Assembly (NCBI GenBank): GCA_027488055.1
Contig: JAIYCK010000390.1
Coordinates: 1-5,704 of the forward strand
Direction: 5' to 3'
DNA length: 5,704 nt
Source: Flavobacteriales bacterium
GTDB taxonomy: Bacteria; Bacteroidota; Bacteroidia; Flavobacteriales_D; Sanyastnellaceae
Part shown: piece by piece, positions 1-5,674 of the stretch
Layout of the letters: every line of letters starts with the position of its first letter
Numbering within the stretch: position 1 is the first letter of the stretch
Made by a program: the position numbers and the translations under genes
Notes under the pieces: generated by a model
Told to the model about the DNA's origin: nothing
What the model saw: only the letters and a program-made list of their open reading frames with translations
The model's database searches: none

Positions 1-591
1 CGAAGCACCAAGGACAGTGTGGGCGTAATGCGTCTTTCGGATCAAGATATCCAGTACGTGCTTGCAGGATATACTTCACCCAAGCATGCCACTCAGAATG
101 GGTTGCAGCGAAGAATCGAGGCCATTTTTTTCGAAGTCGCGCATTATAAAGCGGGTGGGGATGCGTCGGGACATAGTTTGACCCAGCGCTGGGAGTTTTG
201 GCGCGCGGCCAAATACATCATCGCTGGGCAACCATGGATGGGCGTGGGCACTGGCGATACCAAATTGGCATTTGCGCACGCGTATCAAGAAATTCAAAGT
301 GAGCTGCTTCCAGAACGTCGCCTGCGTGCGCACAATCAATACCTTACACAATGGCTCACATTTGGCGTGGGCGGACTGTTGGTGTTGATGGCTTTTCTTT
401 GGTATGCATGGTCAGACGGGCGCTGGAGATATACGATTTGGTCATCGTTTATGCTCATTGTGGCACTTAGTTTCCTTACCGAGGACACCCTGGAGTCACA
501 AGCTGGAGTGACATTTGTGGCTTTCTTCTATGCCTGGATTCGACATCATACGAGTCACGATGCATCCAAACAGAATGAACATTCGGTATAG
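1..591 (+). CDS. O-antigen ligase/polymerase-like membrane protein, C-terminal part (5' end outside window)
   Basis: The reading frame is open from the first base and ends at TAG 589-591, giving 196 residues of a C-terminus. The visible part fits the Wzy_C/O-antigen ligase superfamily. It has a soluble periplasmic-loop-like stretch with R63-W64, then GVGTGD (81-86), then the His-Asn pair of HNQYL (111-115). Three hydrophobic stretches follow (about 114-137, 143-160 and 167-181) with an acidic ED at 161-162. In characterised WaaL ligases a conserved loop histidine and arginine are needed for glycan transfer, and H111 is the likely equivalent by position (inference). Members act in the inner membrane and join or transfer lipid-linked glycans on the periplasmic side. 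From this fragment I cannot tell a WaaL-type ligase from a Wzy-type polymerase or an exopolysaccharide polymerase. A GTG at 19 begins an internal in-frame ORF but is not a credible start, because the family is normally more than 400 residues long. The gene converges on the minus-strand gene ending at 696. No clear terminator is visible in the 104-bp gap. Confidence 0.75.
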   Translation, partial: RSTKDSVGVMRLSDQDIQYVLAGYTSPKHATQNGLQRRIEAIFFEVAHYKAGGDASGHSLTQRWEFWRAAKYIIAGQPWMGVGTGDTKLAFAHAYQEIQSELLPERRLRAHNQYLTQWLTFGVGGLLVLMAFLWYAWSDGRWRYTIWSSFMLIVALSFLTEDTLESQAGVTFVAFFYAWIRHHTSHDASKQNEHSV

Positions 592-695
592 TGGATCTGT
601 CCTTTCGGCGTTGCGATCCAAATCGTACGAATCCAATTTACATGCAAACGCACGAATGCTGATGGATCGAACAAGCCTGCTATATTCTGTCCATT

Positions 696-2273
696 TTAGC
701 TGACAACAAGCGGCTTGTCGGGTTTGGGTTTGTCCAAAAGAGCATCCAATTCGGACAATTTGAAATCCTTCAAGTTAGGTTTTTTAGCCTTTCCACTGGA
801 TGTGTTGGAAGCTAGGTAAGCCATTTGTGGAGTGCTGGAGCTTTGGTCCAATACCAGTATATGCACGGGTTCATTGCCAGCAATGCCATTGAATCGATAA
901 GCGCTTCCGTCAAATTGACCACGCAAGATGGATTCGTAATTGTCAAAAATCATGGCGACCATGCAGTTGGCATTGGAAATAGGAACTTCGTAATCGACTA
1001 ACATTTCGCTCGAACCTACAAAACGATCGCAATTGATCCAGCCCAATTCACTGGATGACATCACATAATAATCCAATAGACCGGGCTTCACTTTGCCCAA
1101 AGTCGCGGTGGTGTCCGACGCATAGTTCTTGCGAAATTGCTGTGTGAAATCGGTCTGACTTTGCGAGATAGTGCTTCCAAAGGAAAGGATGCAGGCATGA
1201 TCTACCACATAGGTGGGCATGAGCACGCGCAGGTCAAGCGGTGGCATTGTAGAGAGAAAAGAAGCAATGGCCTCGTCGTATTCTTGGCGGCTGCTGTGCG
1301 ATATATAGTAGGATTTGAATCGGCCTTCCTGATCCACTTGGAAGGTAATTTCGGACCGAAGTTTATTGCTGCAAAAATCATCTACCATGTCGGCATCGGG
1401 ATTGAAACCTCCGGCAAACCACTGGCTCATGCTTTGGCCGTTGTTCAATTGCCAATTGAAGTAATCCATCTTATTTATTTTTTCATCGCGTCGAAGTGAG
1501 GATTTGTTGATTTGGATGAAGCAGGTTTCGCCCGGTTTCATCATCACACTGCGGGCAGGTTCTACGGGTGGCATTTCATTCACACGTGGACCCACGTAGG
1601 AGCGTACTTCGATTTTTTCTCCTGTTTCGAGATCTTCTACGTAGCGTGTGACATACGCTCCATCCAATACAGCATCTTCGCCCTCGGACTCATAGGTGTC
1701 GGCCAATTTCCAATTCACCAAATCGTCGTCGCGCCATTCTCCATAAAATAGTTTGAAGTCATTTTTATTGGTGCCGTTTTTTGGAAATCCAATCGTGTAG
1801 GAGGACCCTTCAGCAAGTCGGATCGGTCCGCGAGCATTGGATGCGCGCAAGTTGATCATGCCGCCTGTCTCGAGTTGGCGCCCATCACTGGTGGTGGAGA
1901 GATTGGCTTTGATCATGGCGGACTTTTGGTAATACTCTTCGAGCGAAAGGGTGAATGGTTCGGTCACTGGCGTGCCATCTTCATATACAAACAGCGCAGT
2001 GCTGAAGTCCAAATGAGTTCCTTCTTTGCCCTCGATGGAGCCCAAGTTGTTGGGATCGATGGTGAAATTTTTTTGTTTGGAACGCCATTTCGCGGACTTC
2101 TGTTTGATCGAAGCTCCATCTGAACTTACCAGCGCGCGTGGCACTTCCATGGCAAGCGTTGAAGTAAGATTTTGAGCGGTCGGGGCCGTGATTGCTTTTT
2201 CATTGAGTTGGGCGAGATACACAATACCAATTGTGCTTGCAACGGCGAATGCAACAAGAGTGGGTTTTTTCAT
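696..2273 (-). CDS. Exported protein of unknown function, Bacteroidota type (LETGGM / LGWINCDRF motifs)
   Basis: This encodes 525 residues from the ATG at 2273. An in-frame ATG at 2333 would add 20 residues. The downstream start is preferred because it gives a normal export signal: MKK followed by a hydrophobic run to about residue 20. It could be a cleaved signal peptide or an N-terminal anchor, as no clean AxA site or lipobox is visible. Numbered from this start, residues 90-190 form a beta-rich region with the block TTSDGRQLETGGM at 127-139 and FYGEW at 176-180. Residues about 308-345 (ITFQVDQEGRFKSYY...STMPPLD) resemble the TonB C-terminal-like strand-helix pattern seen in many Bacteroidota envelope proteins. 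Residues 409-418 hold SELGWINCDR, followed by a second beta-rich region. The tail (about 493-525) is rich in Lys, Asp and Pro. I recall similar LETGGM and GWINCDRF blocks in uncharacterised Bacteroidota proteins, but I know no assigned function. The likely location is periplasmic or envelope. The gene is transcribed divergently from the lipoprotein gene. I saw no convincing promoter or ribosome site for it. Confidence 0.8.
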   Translation of the reverse strand: MKKPTLVAFAVASTIGIVYLAQLNEKAITAPTAQNLTSTLAMEVPRALVSSDGASIKQKSAKWRSKQKNFTIDPNNLGSIEGKEGTHLDFSTALFVYEDGTPVTEPFTLSLEEYYQKSAMIKANLSTTSDGRQLETGGMINLRASNARGPIRLAEGSSYTIGFPKNGTNKNDFKLFYGEWRDDDLVNWKLADTYESEGEDAVLDGAYVTRYVEDLETGEKIEVRSYVGPRVNEMPPVEPARSVMMKPGETCFIQINKSSLRRDEKINKMDYFNWQLNNGQSMSQWFAGGFNPDADMVDDFCSNKLRSEITFQVDQEGRFKSYYISHSSRQEYDEAIASFLSTMPPLDLRVLMPTYVVDHACILSFGSTISQSQTDFTQQFRKNYASDTTATLGKVKPGLLDYYVMSSSELGWINCDRFVGSSEMLVDYEVPISNANCMVAMIFDNYESILRGQFDGSAYRFNGIAGNEPVHILVLDQSSSTPQMAYLASNTSSGKAKKPNLKDFKLSELDALLDKPKPDKPLVVS

Positions 2274-2416
2274 GCAGTGTAAAATTGAGTTGGTTTTGGA
2301 GTAGCTTTTCCCTGTAGCTTCAATGGAACGCATTCCTCTTTTGAATTATTGTTTACTGCACTGAGGATGGATTGTTTTTAGCCAAGGAGCGTTGAAATCA
2401 TCACTTTTTAATGACA

Positions 2417-2444
2417 TTGCACTAGGCTATTCTCGCCATCTTTG
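2417..2444 (+). promoter_or_regulatory. Candidate Bacteroidota-type promoter for the lipoprotein-ABC unit
   Basis: TTG at 2417-2419 is followed after exactly 17 bp by CATCTTTG at 2437-2444. This matches the Bacteroidota sigma consensus TTG-N17-23-TAnnTTTG except for C in place of the first T. Initiation would be expected around 2450-2452, only a few bases before the ATG at 2455, so the transcript would be almost leaderless. The match is suggestive only; short motifs like this arise by chance in AT-rich DNA. Confidence 0.3.
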
Positions 2445-2454
2445 TAGGGATTCA

Positions 2455-2979
2455 ATGATACGACTCTTACATCGCACCTCTGTTTGCGTCATGCTGCTGT
2501 TGGCAGTATGCCTGATGGCGTGTGGTGAAGAACAAAATAAATCCGATGCGGAAGAAATTATGTTGCCTGATCGCGGTGGAGATTTCAGAGGGGTGCACAT
2601 TGGCGATCAGCGCGAGGAAGTGGCACGCATCGAAAATGCGGAGACAGTATACAGCATGCCCGATGAATTGATTTACAGAGCATATCCCAAAGGCATGGAC
2701 AGCATGTGGTATGAGATTTCATACAATTTCAATCACCAAGGATTATATGATATTTCATTGGATGTGTTTCCAAAAACGGATGTGGAAACGCGAGATTTGA
2801 AAACGAGTTTTATCACATACTACAAGCAACGGTATGGCGAATGCGCGCAAACGAACGGGTATTGCTCGTGGCGAGCCATGACACTCAATGGACACATCGT
2901 TAGCATTACGCTCACCGACTCTTTGCAATTCGATCATAAACCGTGTTTGCGCGTCAATTTCAACGAGTCGAGCCAATGA
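2455..2979 (+). CDS. Small lipoprotein of unknown function
   Basis: This encodes 174 residues. I chose the ATG at 2455 because it gives a classic lipoprotein signal: MIRLLHR, a hydrophobic core, and the lipobox LMAC with the lipidated Cys at residue 23. An in-frame TTG at 2392 would place 21 hydrophilic residues before the signal. After the Cys come Gly-Glu-Glu, and this acidic start of the mature chain could favour surface export in Bacteroidota (inference). Residues 42-60 (GDFRGVHIGDQREEVARIE) have the pattern of the short two-helix SmpA/BLIP-like fold, in which a GxxxGD-EEV motif precedes a helix. The segment LKTSFITYYKQRYGE (115-129) and a following Trp (139) are typical of small Bacteroidota lipoproteins, but I do not recognise a named family. 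Cys130, Cys137 and Cys164 could form disulphides. The stop codon overlaps the start of the ABC ATPase gene (ATGA), so the two are probably co-transcribed and translationally coupled. A role with that transporter is possible but unproven. Confidence 0.8.
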   Translation: MIRLLHRTSVCVMLLLAVCLMACGEEQNKSDAEEIMLPDRGGDFRGVHIGDQREEVARIENAETVYSMPDELIYRAYPKGMDSMWYEISYNFNHQGLYDISLDVFPKTDVETRDLKTSFITYYKQRYGECAQTNGYCSWRAMTLNGHIVSITLTDSLQFDHKPCLRVNFNESSQ

Positions 2980-4694
2980 GTATTCCAGATCACATCCTCT
3001 TGCGTGTGCACGATTTGAGTATTGGCTTCCATGCGGGAGACCAGGTCAAAGTCGCCGTATCCGGAATTTCGTTTGACATCGAAAAGGGAAAGACCCTCGG
3101 CATCGTGGGAGAATCGGGCAGTGGCAAATCGGTTTCAAGTTTGAGTCTCATGCAGCTGCTGCAGAAGGACAAGGCTGTGTTTCTCAGCGGAGAGGTATTC
3201 ATTCACATGGATCTTTTGACCAACCAGGTGCTTGACCCTGCTCGGTGTGTCGAATCACATTACAGGTGCGCTCCAGACGATCCCATCTTCGCTCATCTTC
3301 GCGGTCATGCGATCGCCATGATTTTTCAAGAGCCCATGACGGCTCTCAATCCGGTGATGCGATGCGGCGATCAGATCATGGAAATGTGGCGCAATAATCC
3401 ACACATTGGAAGGCAGGAGGCGCGTCAAAAAACCTTGGCATTGTTTCAGGATGTCTTGTTGCCAACGCCCGATCAAATGATGGAGCGGTATCCACATGAA
3501 TTGAGTGGCGGTCAACGGCAGCGCGTGATGATTGCGATGGCCATGGCGTGCCAACCACAGCTCATCATTGCCGACGAACCCACCACAGCGCTGGATGTCA
3601 CCGTGCAAAAAGAAATTTTGGAATTGCTGAAACGCTTGCAAAAGCAGCATGGAATGGCCATGATTTTTATTACCCACGATTTGGGAGTGGTGCGTCACAT
3701 GGCGGATGATTTAGTGGTGATGCGGCGTGGGCAATTGGTGGAGTCGGGCAAGGCCGAACAAGTGCTGAATTCGCCACGAGCGATCTATACCCAAGCCTTG
3801 TTGGCGTGCAGACCACAATGGGGCAAAAAGTGGAGGCGTTTGCCAACCATAGCCGATATGGAAGCGCAAACAGTGCGCATGGAGGAGCAGGCGATTGGAC
3901 ACTATGATCGACCCTTGTTGCGGGTGGTGGATCTGACTAAAACATATGTATCACACCAAGGATTTTTTGGCCAAAAAAAGACAGAATTTCAGGCCGTGAA
4001 GCAAGTCACTTTTGACATCATGCAAGGTGAAACCTTGGGATTGGTGGGTGAAAGTGGCTGTGGCAAAACCACCTTGAGTCGCATGCTGTTGGGTTTGATA
4101 CCAGCCACTTCGGGAGAGGTATGGTACAATGGTCTGGACTTGCTTTCTGCTAGCAAGGAGCAATGGCGCCAGGTGAGGAAAGACTTACAAATTATTTTTC
4201 AGGATCCATATTCGGCGCTCAACCCTAAAATCAGTGTGGGCGATGCCATCTTGGAGCCGATGGTGGTACGTGGCTTTCATCAGGATGCGGCGGGGCGTAT
4301 GCGCGCGATGCGCGCTTTGTTGGACAAAGTGGGTTTGCCTTCCGATGCGGCCGCCAAGTATCCACATGAATTCAGCGGCGGCCAGCGTCAGCGCATTGTG
4401 ATTGCGCGTGCATTGGCCACCCAGCCCAAATGGATCATCTGCGATGAGAGTGTATCTGCCTTGGATGTATCAGTGCAAGCGCAGGTATTGAATTTGCTCA
4501 ACGATTTGAAGCGTGATTTTGGGTTGACCTATCTATTTATATCGCATGACCTGAGTGTGATTTATCAAATGTGCGATCGCATCATGGTGATGCAAAAAGG
4601 CGCCATCCAAGAACTCGACCGCGCTGACAGCGTTTTCTTTTCGCCCCAATCGGACTACACCCAGCGCCTGTTGCGGGCCACGATGAGTGTCTGA
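2976..4694 (+). CDS. Fused double-ATPase ABC protein, peptide/nickel (Dpp/Opp) type
   Basis: This encodes 572 residues with two complete nucleotide-binding domains in one chain. Domain 1 has Walker A GESGSGKS (45-52), Q-loop Q118 in FQEPMTALNP, signature LSGGQ (176-180), Walker B LIIADE (196-201) and H-loop H234. Domain 2 has Walker A GESGCGKT (358-365), Q409 in FQDPYSALNP, signature FSGGQ (466-470), Walker B IICDE (487-491) and H524. The FQ-P-ALNP and PHE-SGGQRQR blocks are typical of the DppD/DppF and OppD/OppF subfamily, which powers import of peptides or nickel across the inner membrane. A linker of about 25 residues (288-312) joins the halves. Both halves end in YTQ-LL, but the GCxFxPRCP-type cysteine tail of DppD-like proteins is missing from each. 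Domain 1 has an insertion of about 17 residues between Walker A and the Q-loop. I chose the ATG at 2976 because it overlaps the lipoprotein stop as ATGA; the GTG at 2943 would overlap that gene by 37 bp. No permease or binding-protein gene is adjacent. Confidence 0.95.
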   Translation: MSIPDHILLRVHDLSIGFHAGDQVKVAVSGISFDIEKGKTLGIVGESGSGKSVSSLSLMQLLQKDKAVFLSGEVFIHMDLLTNQVLDPARCVESHYRCAPDDPIFAHLRGHAIAMIFQEPMTALNPVMRCGDQIMEMWRNNPHIGRQEARQKTLALFQDVLLPTPDQMMERYPHELSGGQRQRVMIAMAMACQPQLIIADEPTTALDVTVQKEILELLKRLQKQHGMAMIFITHDLGVVRHMADDLVVMRRGQLVESGKAEQVLNSPRAIYTQALLACRPQWGKKWRRLPTIADMEAQTVRMEEQAIGHYDRPLLRVVDLTKTYVSHQGFFGQKKTEFQAVKQVTFDIMQGETLGLVGESGCGKTTLSRMLLGLIPATSGEVWYNGLDLLSASKEQWRQVRKDLQIIFQDPYSALNPKISVGDAILEPMVVRGFHQDAAGRMRAMRALLDKVGLPSDAAAKYPHEFSGGQRQRIVIARALATQPKWIICDESVSALDVSVQAQVLNLLNDLKRDFGLTYLFISHDLSVIYQMCDRIMVMQKGAIQELDRADSVFFSPQSDYTQRLLRATMSV

Positions 4695-4976
4695 GTCACT
4701 GCGTGTACATGCATGAGGTGCTTATTCATTGTCAGCACCCGTCCAATCCATCGTATTCATTTTTGCAGACGTCATGGTGACATTCTTTATTCGTAAAAAA
4801 AAATTGTCATCAAGAGAATGAACGCGATCAGTCAAATCCACCTTTCAAAGCTTCCCAAAAACTGAAGCAGTAAAAAAGGAAGTCACCCACCAAAAATGGA
4901 CAATGGAGCACAGTCAAAAATCGTTTGACCAACACCCATTCAACGCATCCAAAATAAAATCCCCAGCACCAAATAA
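4695..4976. other. Gene-free AT-rich stretch downstream of the ABC gene
   Basis: Apart from the weak hairpin at 4717-4739 and a run of nine A residues at 4795-4803, I see nothing that looks like a gene or a site here. The short open frame that begins at 4903 runs on into the GC-rich repeats, lacks a signal or domain pattern, and has the low-complexity composition of translated repeats. Confidence 0.6.
4717..4739 (+). terminator. Weak candidate terminator hairpin after the ABC gene
   Basis: GGTGCT (4717-4722) and AGCACC (4734-4739) form a perfect 6-bp stem with an 11-base loop, starting 22 bp after the ABC stop codon. The position suits a terminator, but no T-run follows directly; the nearest is the five Ts at 4758-4762. 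It may instead be a processing or stability hairpin, or chance. Confidence 0.25.
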
Positions 4977-5003
4977 ACATGGCTACGGCCATCCACCGTC
5001 CGT
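4977..5003 (+). repeat. 27-bp direct repeat, copy 1, with UACG tetraloop hairpin
   Basis: These 27 bp recur exactly at 5192-5218. Positions 4979-4992 read ATGGC-TACG-GCCAT. As plus-strand RNA this is a 5-bp stem closed by C(UACG)G, a member of the exceptionally stable UNCG tetraloop class. Right after the repeat the sequence switches to the GC-rich tandem block, while the other copy continues into the long palindrome. This copy therefore looks like the left end of an interrupted element. Confidence 0.85.
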
Positions 5004-5080
5004 GCTTCGACTCCGCTGCCCTCGCTGCCCTCGACTCCGCTCGGGCACCTGTTCGGGCACCGGAGCCCCTCGGGCAGCAG
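5004..5080. repeat. GC-rich degenerate tandem repeat block (CTYGACTCCGCT / TCGGGCA units)
   Basis: The block contains CTYGACTCCGCT twice (5005 and 5030), GCTGCCC twice (5015 and 5024) and TCGGGCA three times (5041, 5053 and 5070). The GCTGCCC units are inverted relative to GGGCAGC at 5072-5078, so the whole block can fold back on itself. It stands out sharply in GC content from the AT-rich surroundings. The same 15-bp unit type, CTCRACTCCGCTGCC, returns at 5675-5704. I recall similar GACTCCGCT repeats scattered between genes in Bacteroidota genomes, but cannot confirm this here. Confidence 0.75.
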
Positions 5081-5104
5081 TATCAATCCGAATAATTGAA
5101 ATCT

Positions 5105-5136
5105 GAACAAAGTTTCAAAAAGAAACAAATTTGTTC
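5105..5136. other. Strong isolated hairpin of unknown role
   Basis: GAACAAA (5105-5111) pairs with TTTGTTC (5130-5136), and inside it GTTTC (5112-5116) pairs with GAAAC (5122-5126) around a loop of five A residues. This gives 12 bp with a three-base AAA bulge on the right arm. No T-run follows closely on either strand, and the nearest gene end is about 400 bp away. It could be a weak terminator for read-through transcripts or part of the repeat cluster. Confidence 0.5.
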
Positions 5137-5191
5137 TGACTATCCATTTTGATCATTGCGTACAACGAGTGATTCACCATTGTAAGATGTT

Positions 5192-5218
5192 ACATGGCTA
5201 CGGCCATCCACCGTCCGT
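5192..5218 (+). repeat. 27-bp direct repeat, copy 2, left end of the most complete element
   Basis: Identical to 4977-5003, including the ATGGC-TACG-GCCAT hairpin (5194-5207). Here it continues into a second hairpin: CCACCGT (5208-5214) pairs with ACGGGTGG (5226-5233) with one bulged G at 5228. The long palindrome starting at 5240 follows. The hairpins sit side by side, which suggests that 5192 to about 5374 is one structured unit. Confidence 0.85.
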
Positions 5219-5239
5219 CTTGAAAACGGGTGGACGAGA

Positions 5240-5374
5240 TGCCTACAAATGCTAGAATCGCCTTTGAAACGCAGTGGTTTGCAAATGAATAATATTGGCA
5301 CGAGGGCCAACCCAATGCAAAATAATTGACATTACATACAACCGCTGTGATGGCGATTCGTGCAGTTGTTGGCA
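5240..5374 (+). repeat. Long imperfect palindrome with nested inverted repeats
   Basis: The outer arms 5240-5262 and 5352-5374 align without gaps over 23 positions with 19 Watson-Crick pairs, including the perfect 8-bp block GAATCGCC/GGCGATTC (5255-5262 with 5352-5359). Inside lie CAGTGG/CCGCTG (5272-5277 with 5342-5347; one G.U pair), TTTGCA/TGCAAA (5278-5283 with 5316-5321) and the apical TTGGC/GCCAA (5295-5299 with 5306-5310) around ACGAGG. The arms are nested in order, so the unit can fold into one long rod as single-stranded DNA or RNA. The outer ends (TGCCTAC and GTTGGCA) faintly resemble integron attC core boxes but do not match them. No coding potential is seen. The function is unknown; a recombination site, a palindromic mobile repeat or a structured RNA are all possible. 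Confidence 0.7.
5250..5347 (+). repeat. 98-bp direct repeat, copy 1 (inside the long palindrome)
   Basis: This segment aligns without gaps to 5576-5673, with 92 of 98 positions identical. The six differences are at 5282, 5308, 5310, 5313, 5324 and 5333. It forms the left inner arm and the core of the palindrome at 5240-5374. On the minus strand it lies in a 66-codon open frame, but the second copy has an in-frame stop in that frame, so it is not maintained as protein. Confidence 0.9.
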
Positions 5375-5442
5375 ACGAGGACGTCAACAAGTTACATAGA
5401 GCTCCAGATCATCACGCAATTCTGACATGACGTTGGATGGCC

Positions 5443-5465
5443 AAAGAGTTTTGAAGCAGCTCTTT
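5443..5465. other. Hairpin 1 of the inter-repeat group
   Basis: AAAGAG (5443-5448) pairs perfectly with CTCTTT (5460-5465) around an 11-base loop. It is a modest stem, noted because two stronger hairpins follow within 85 bp. Confidence 0.35.
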
Positions 5466-5496
5466 ATCGGAGCGCAGCGCAGATTTAGAGATGCCC

Positions 5497-5521
5497 ATCC
5501 CGTGGCGTAGCATAACGGGAT
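5497..5521. other. Hairpin 2 of the inter-repeat group
   Basis: ATCCCGT (5497-5503) pairs with ACGGGAT (5515-5521). Further in, GC (5505-5506) can pair with GC (5510-5511) around the loop GTA. The sequence looks like a decayed longer palindrome of the form CCCGTGGC-GTA-GC(CA)ACGGG, with ATA now interrupting the right arm. Confidence 0.5.
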
Positions 5522-5523
5522 TG

Positions 5524-5547
5524 TCACTTTTTGCGGTCAAAAAGTGA
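5524..5547. other. Hairpin 3: 10-bp perfect stem, with a poly-A run downstream
   Basis: TCACTTTTTG (5524-5533) and CAAAAAGTGA (5538-5547) form a perfect 10-bp stem around CGGT. Ten bases further on (5558-5567) is a run of ten A residues flanked by CAATTT and TTG. Read on the minus strand, a T-run comes before rather than after the hairpin, so it is not a standard terminator in either direction. It begins only two bases after hairpin 2. Confidence 0.6.
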
Positions 5548-5575
5548 GAAACAATTTAAAAAAAAAATTGACTTG

Positions 5576-5673
5576 TGCTAGAATCGCCTTTGAAACGCAG
5601 TGGTTTGTAAATGAATAATATTGGCACGAGGGCTAGCCGAATGCAAAATGATTGACATAACATACAACCGCTG
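5576..5673 (+). repeat. 98-bp direct repeat, copy 2 (outer arms missing)
   Basis: This is 92/98 identical to 5250-5347. The outer left arm present in copy 1 (TGCCTACAAA) is absent; poly-A-flanked sequence precedes it instead. The outer right arm GGCGATTC is also absent within the window, because the tandem CTCAACTCCGCTGCC units begin right after the shared CCGCTG. The inner stems remain possible: three of the six substitutions fall in stems and each leaves a G.U pair on the plus strand. Confidence 0.9.
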
Positions 5674-5674
5674 C

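Noticed and set aside
705..717. ACAAG-CGG-CTTGT inverted repeat at the end of the minus-strand gene as a terminator
   Set aside because: It has only a 5-bp stem, lies inside the last codons and has no following T-run on the minus strand.
1137..2123. Several plus-strand open frames opposite the large exported protein
   Set aside because: They are antisense shadows of a long, motif-bearing minus-strand gene and show no independent domain features.
2392..2454. Upstream TTG start for the lipoprotein
   Set aside because: It would put 21 mostly polar residues in front of a well-formed lipoprotein signal and would include the candidate promoter.
2943..2975. Upstream GTG start for the ABC ATPase
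   Set aside because: It would overlap the lipoprotein gene by 37 bp and add 11 residues outside the conserved domain; the ATG at 2976 gives the usual ATGA coupling.
4903..5128. Short open frames on both strands through the GC-rich block
   Set aside because: Their translations are low-complexity products of the tandem repeats, with no start context or recognisable motif.
5240..5374. Integron attC site
   Set aside because: The architecture is similar, but the end boxes read GCCTAC and GTTGGC instead of RYYYAAC and GTTRRRY, no integrase or cassette gene is visible, and the second copy lacks both outer arms.
5190..5390. 66-codon minus-strand open frame as a small gene
   Set aside because: It lies across the repeat and palindrome, shows no domain pattern, and the matching frame in the second 98-bp copy contains a stop.
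5250..5673. CRISPR array
   Set aside because: There are only two copies of a 98-bp unit separated by 228 bp, far outside CRISPR repeat and spacer sizes, with no cas gene.
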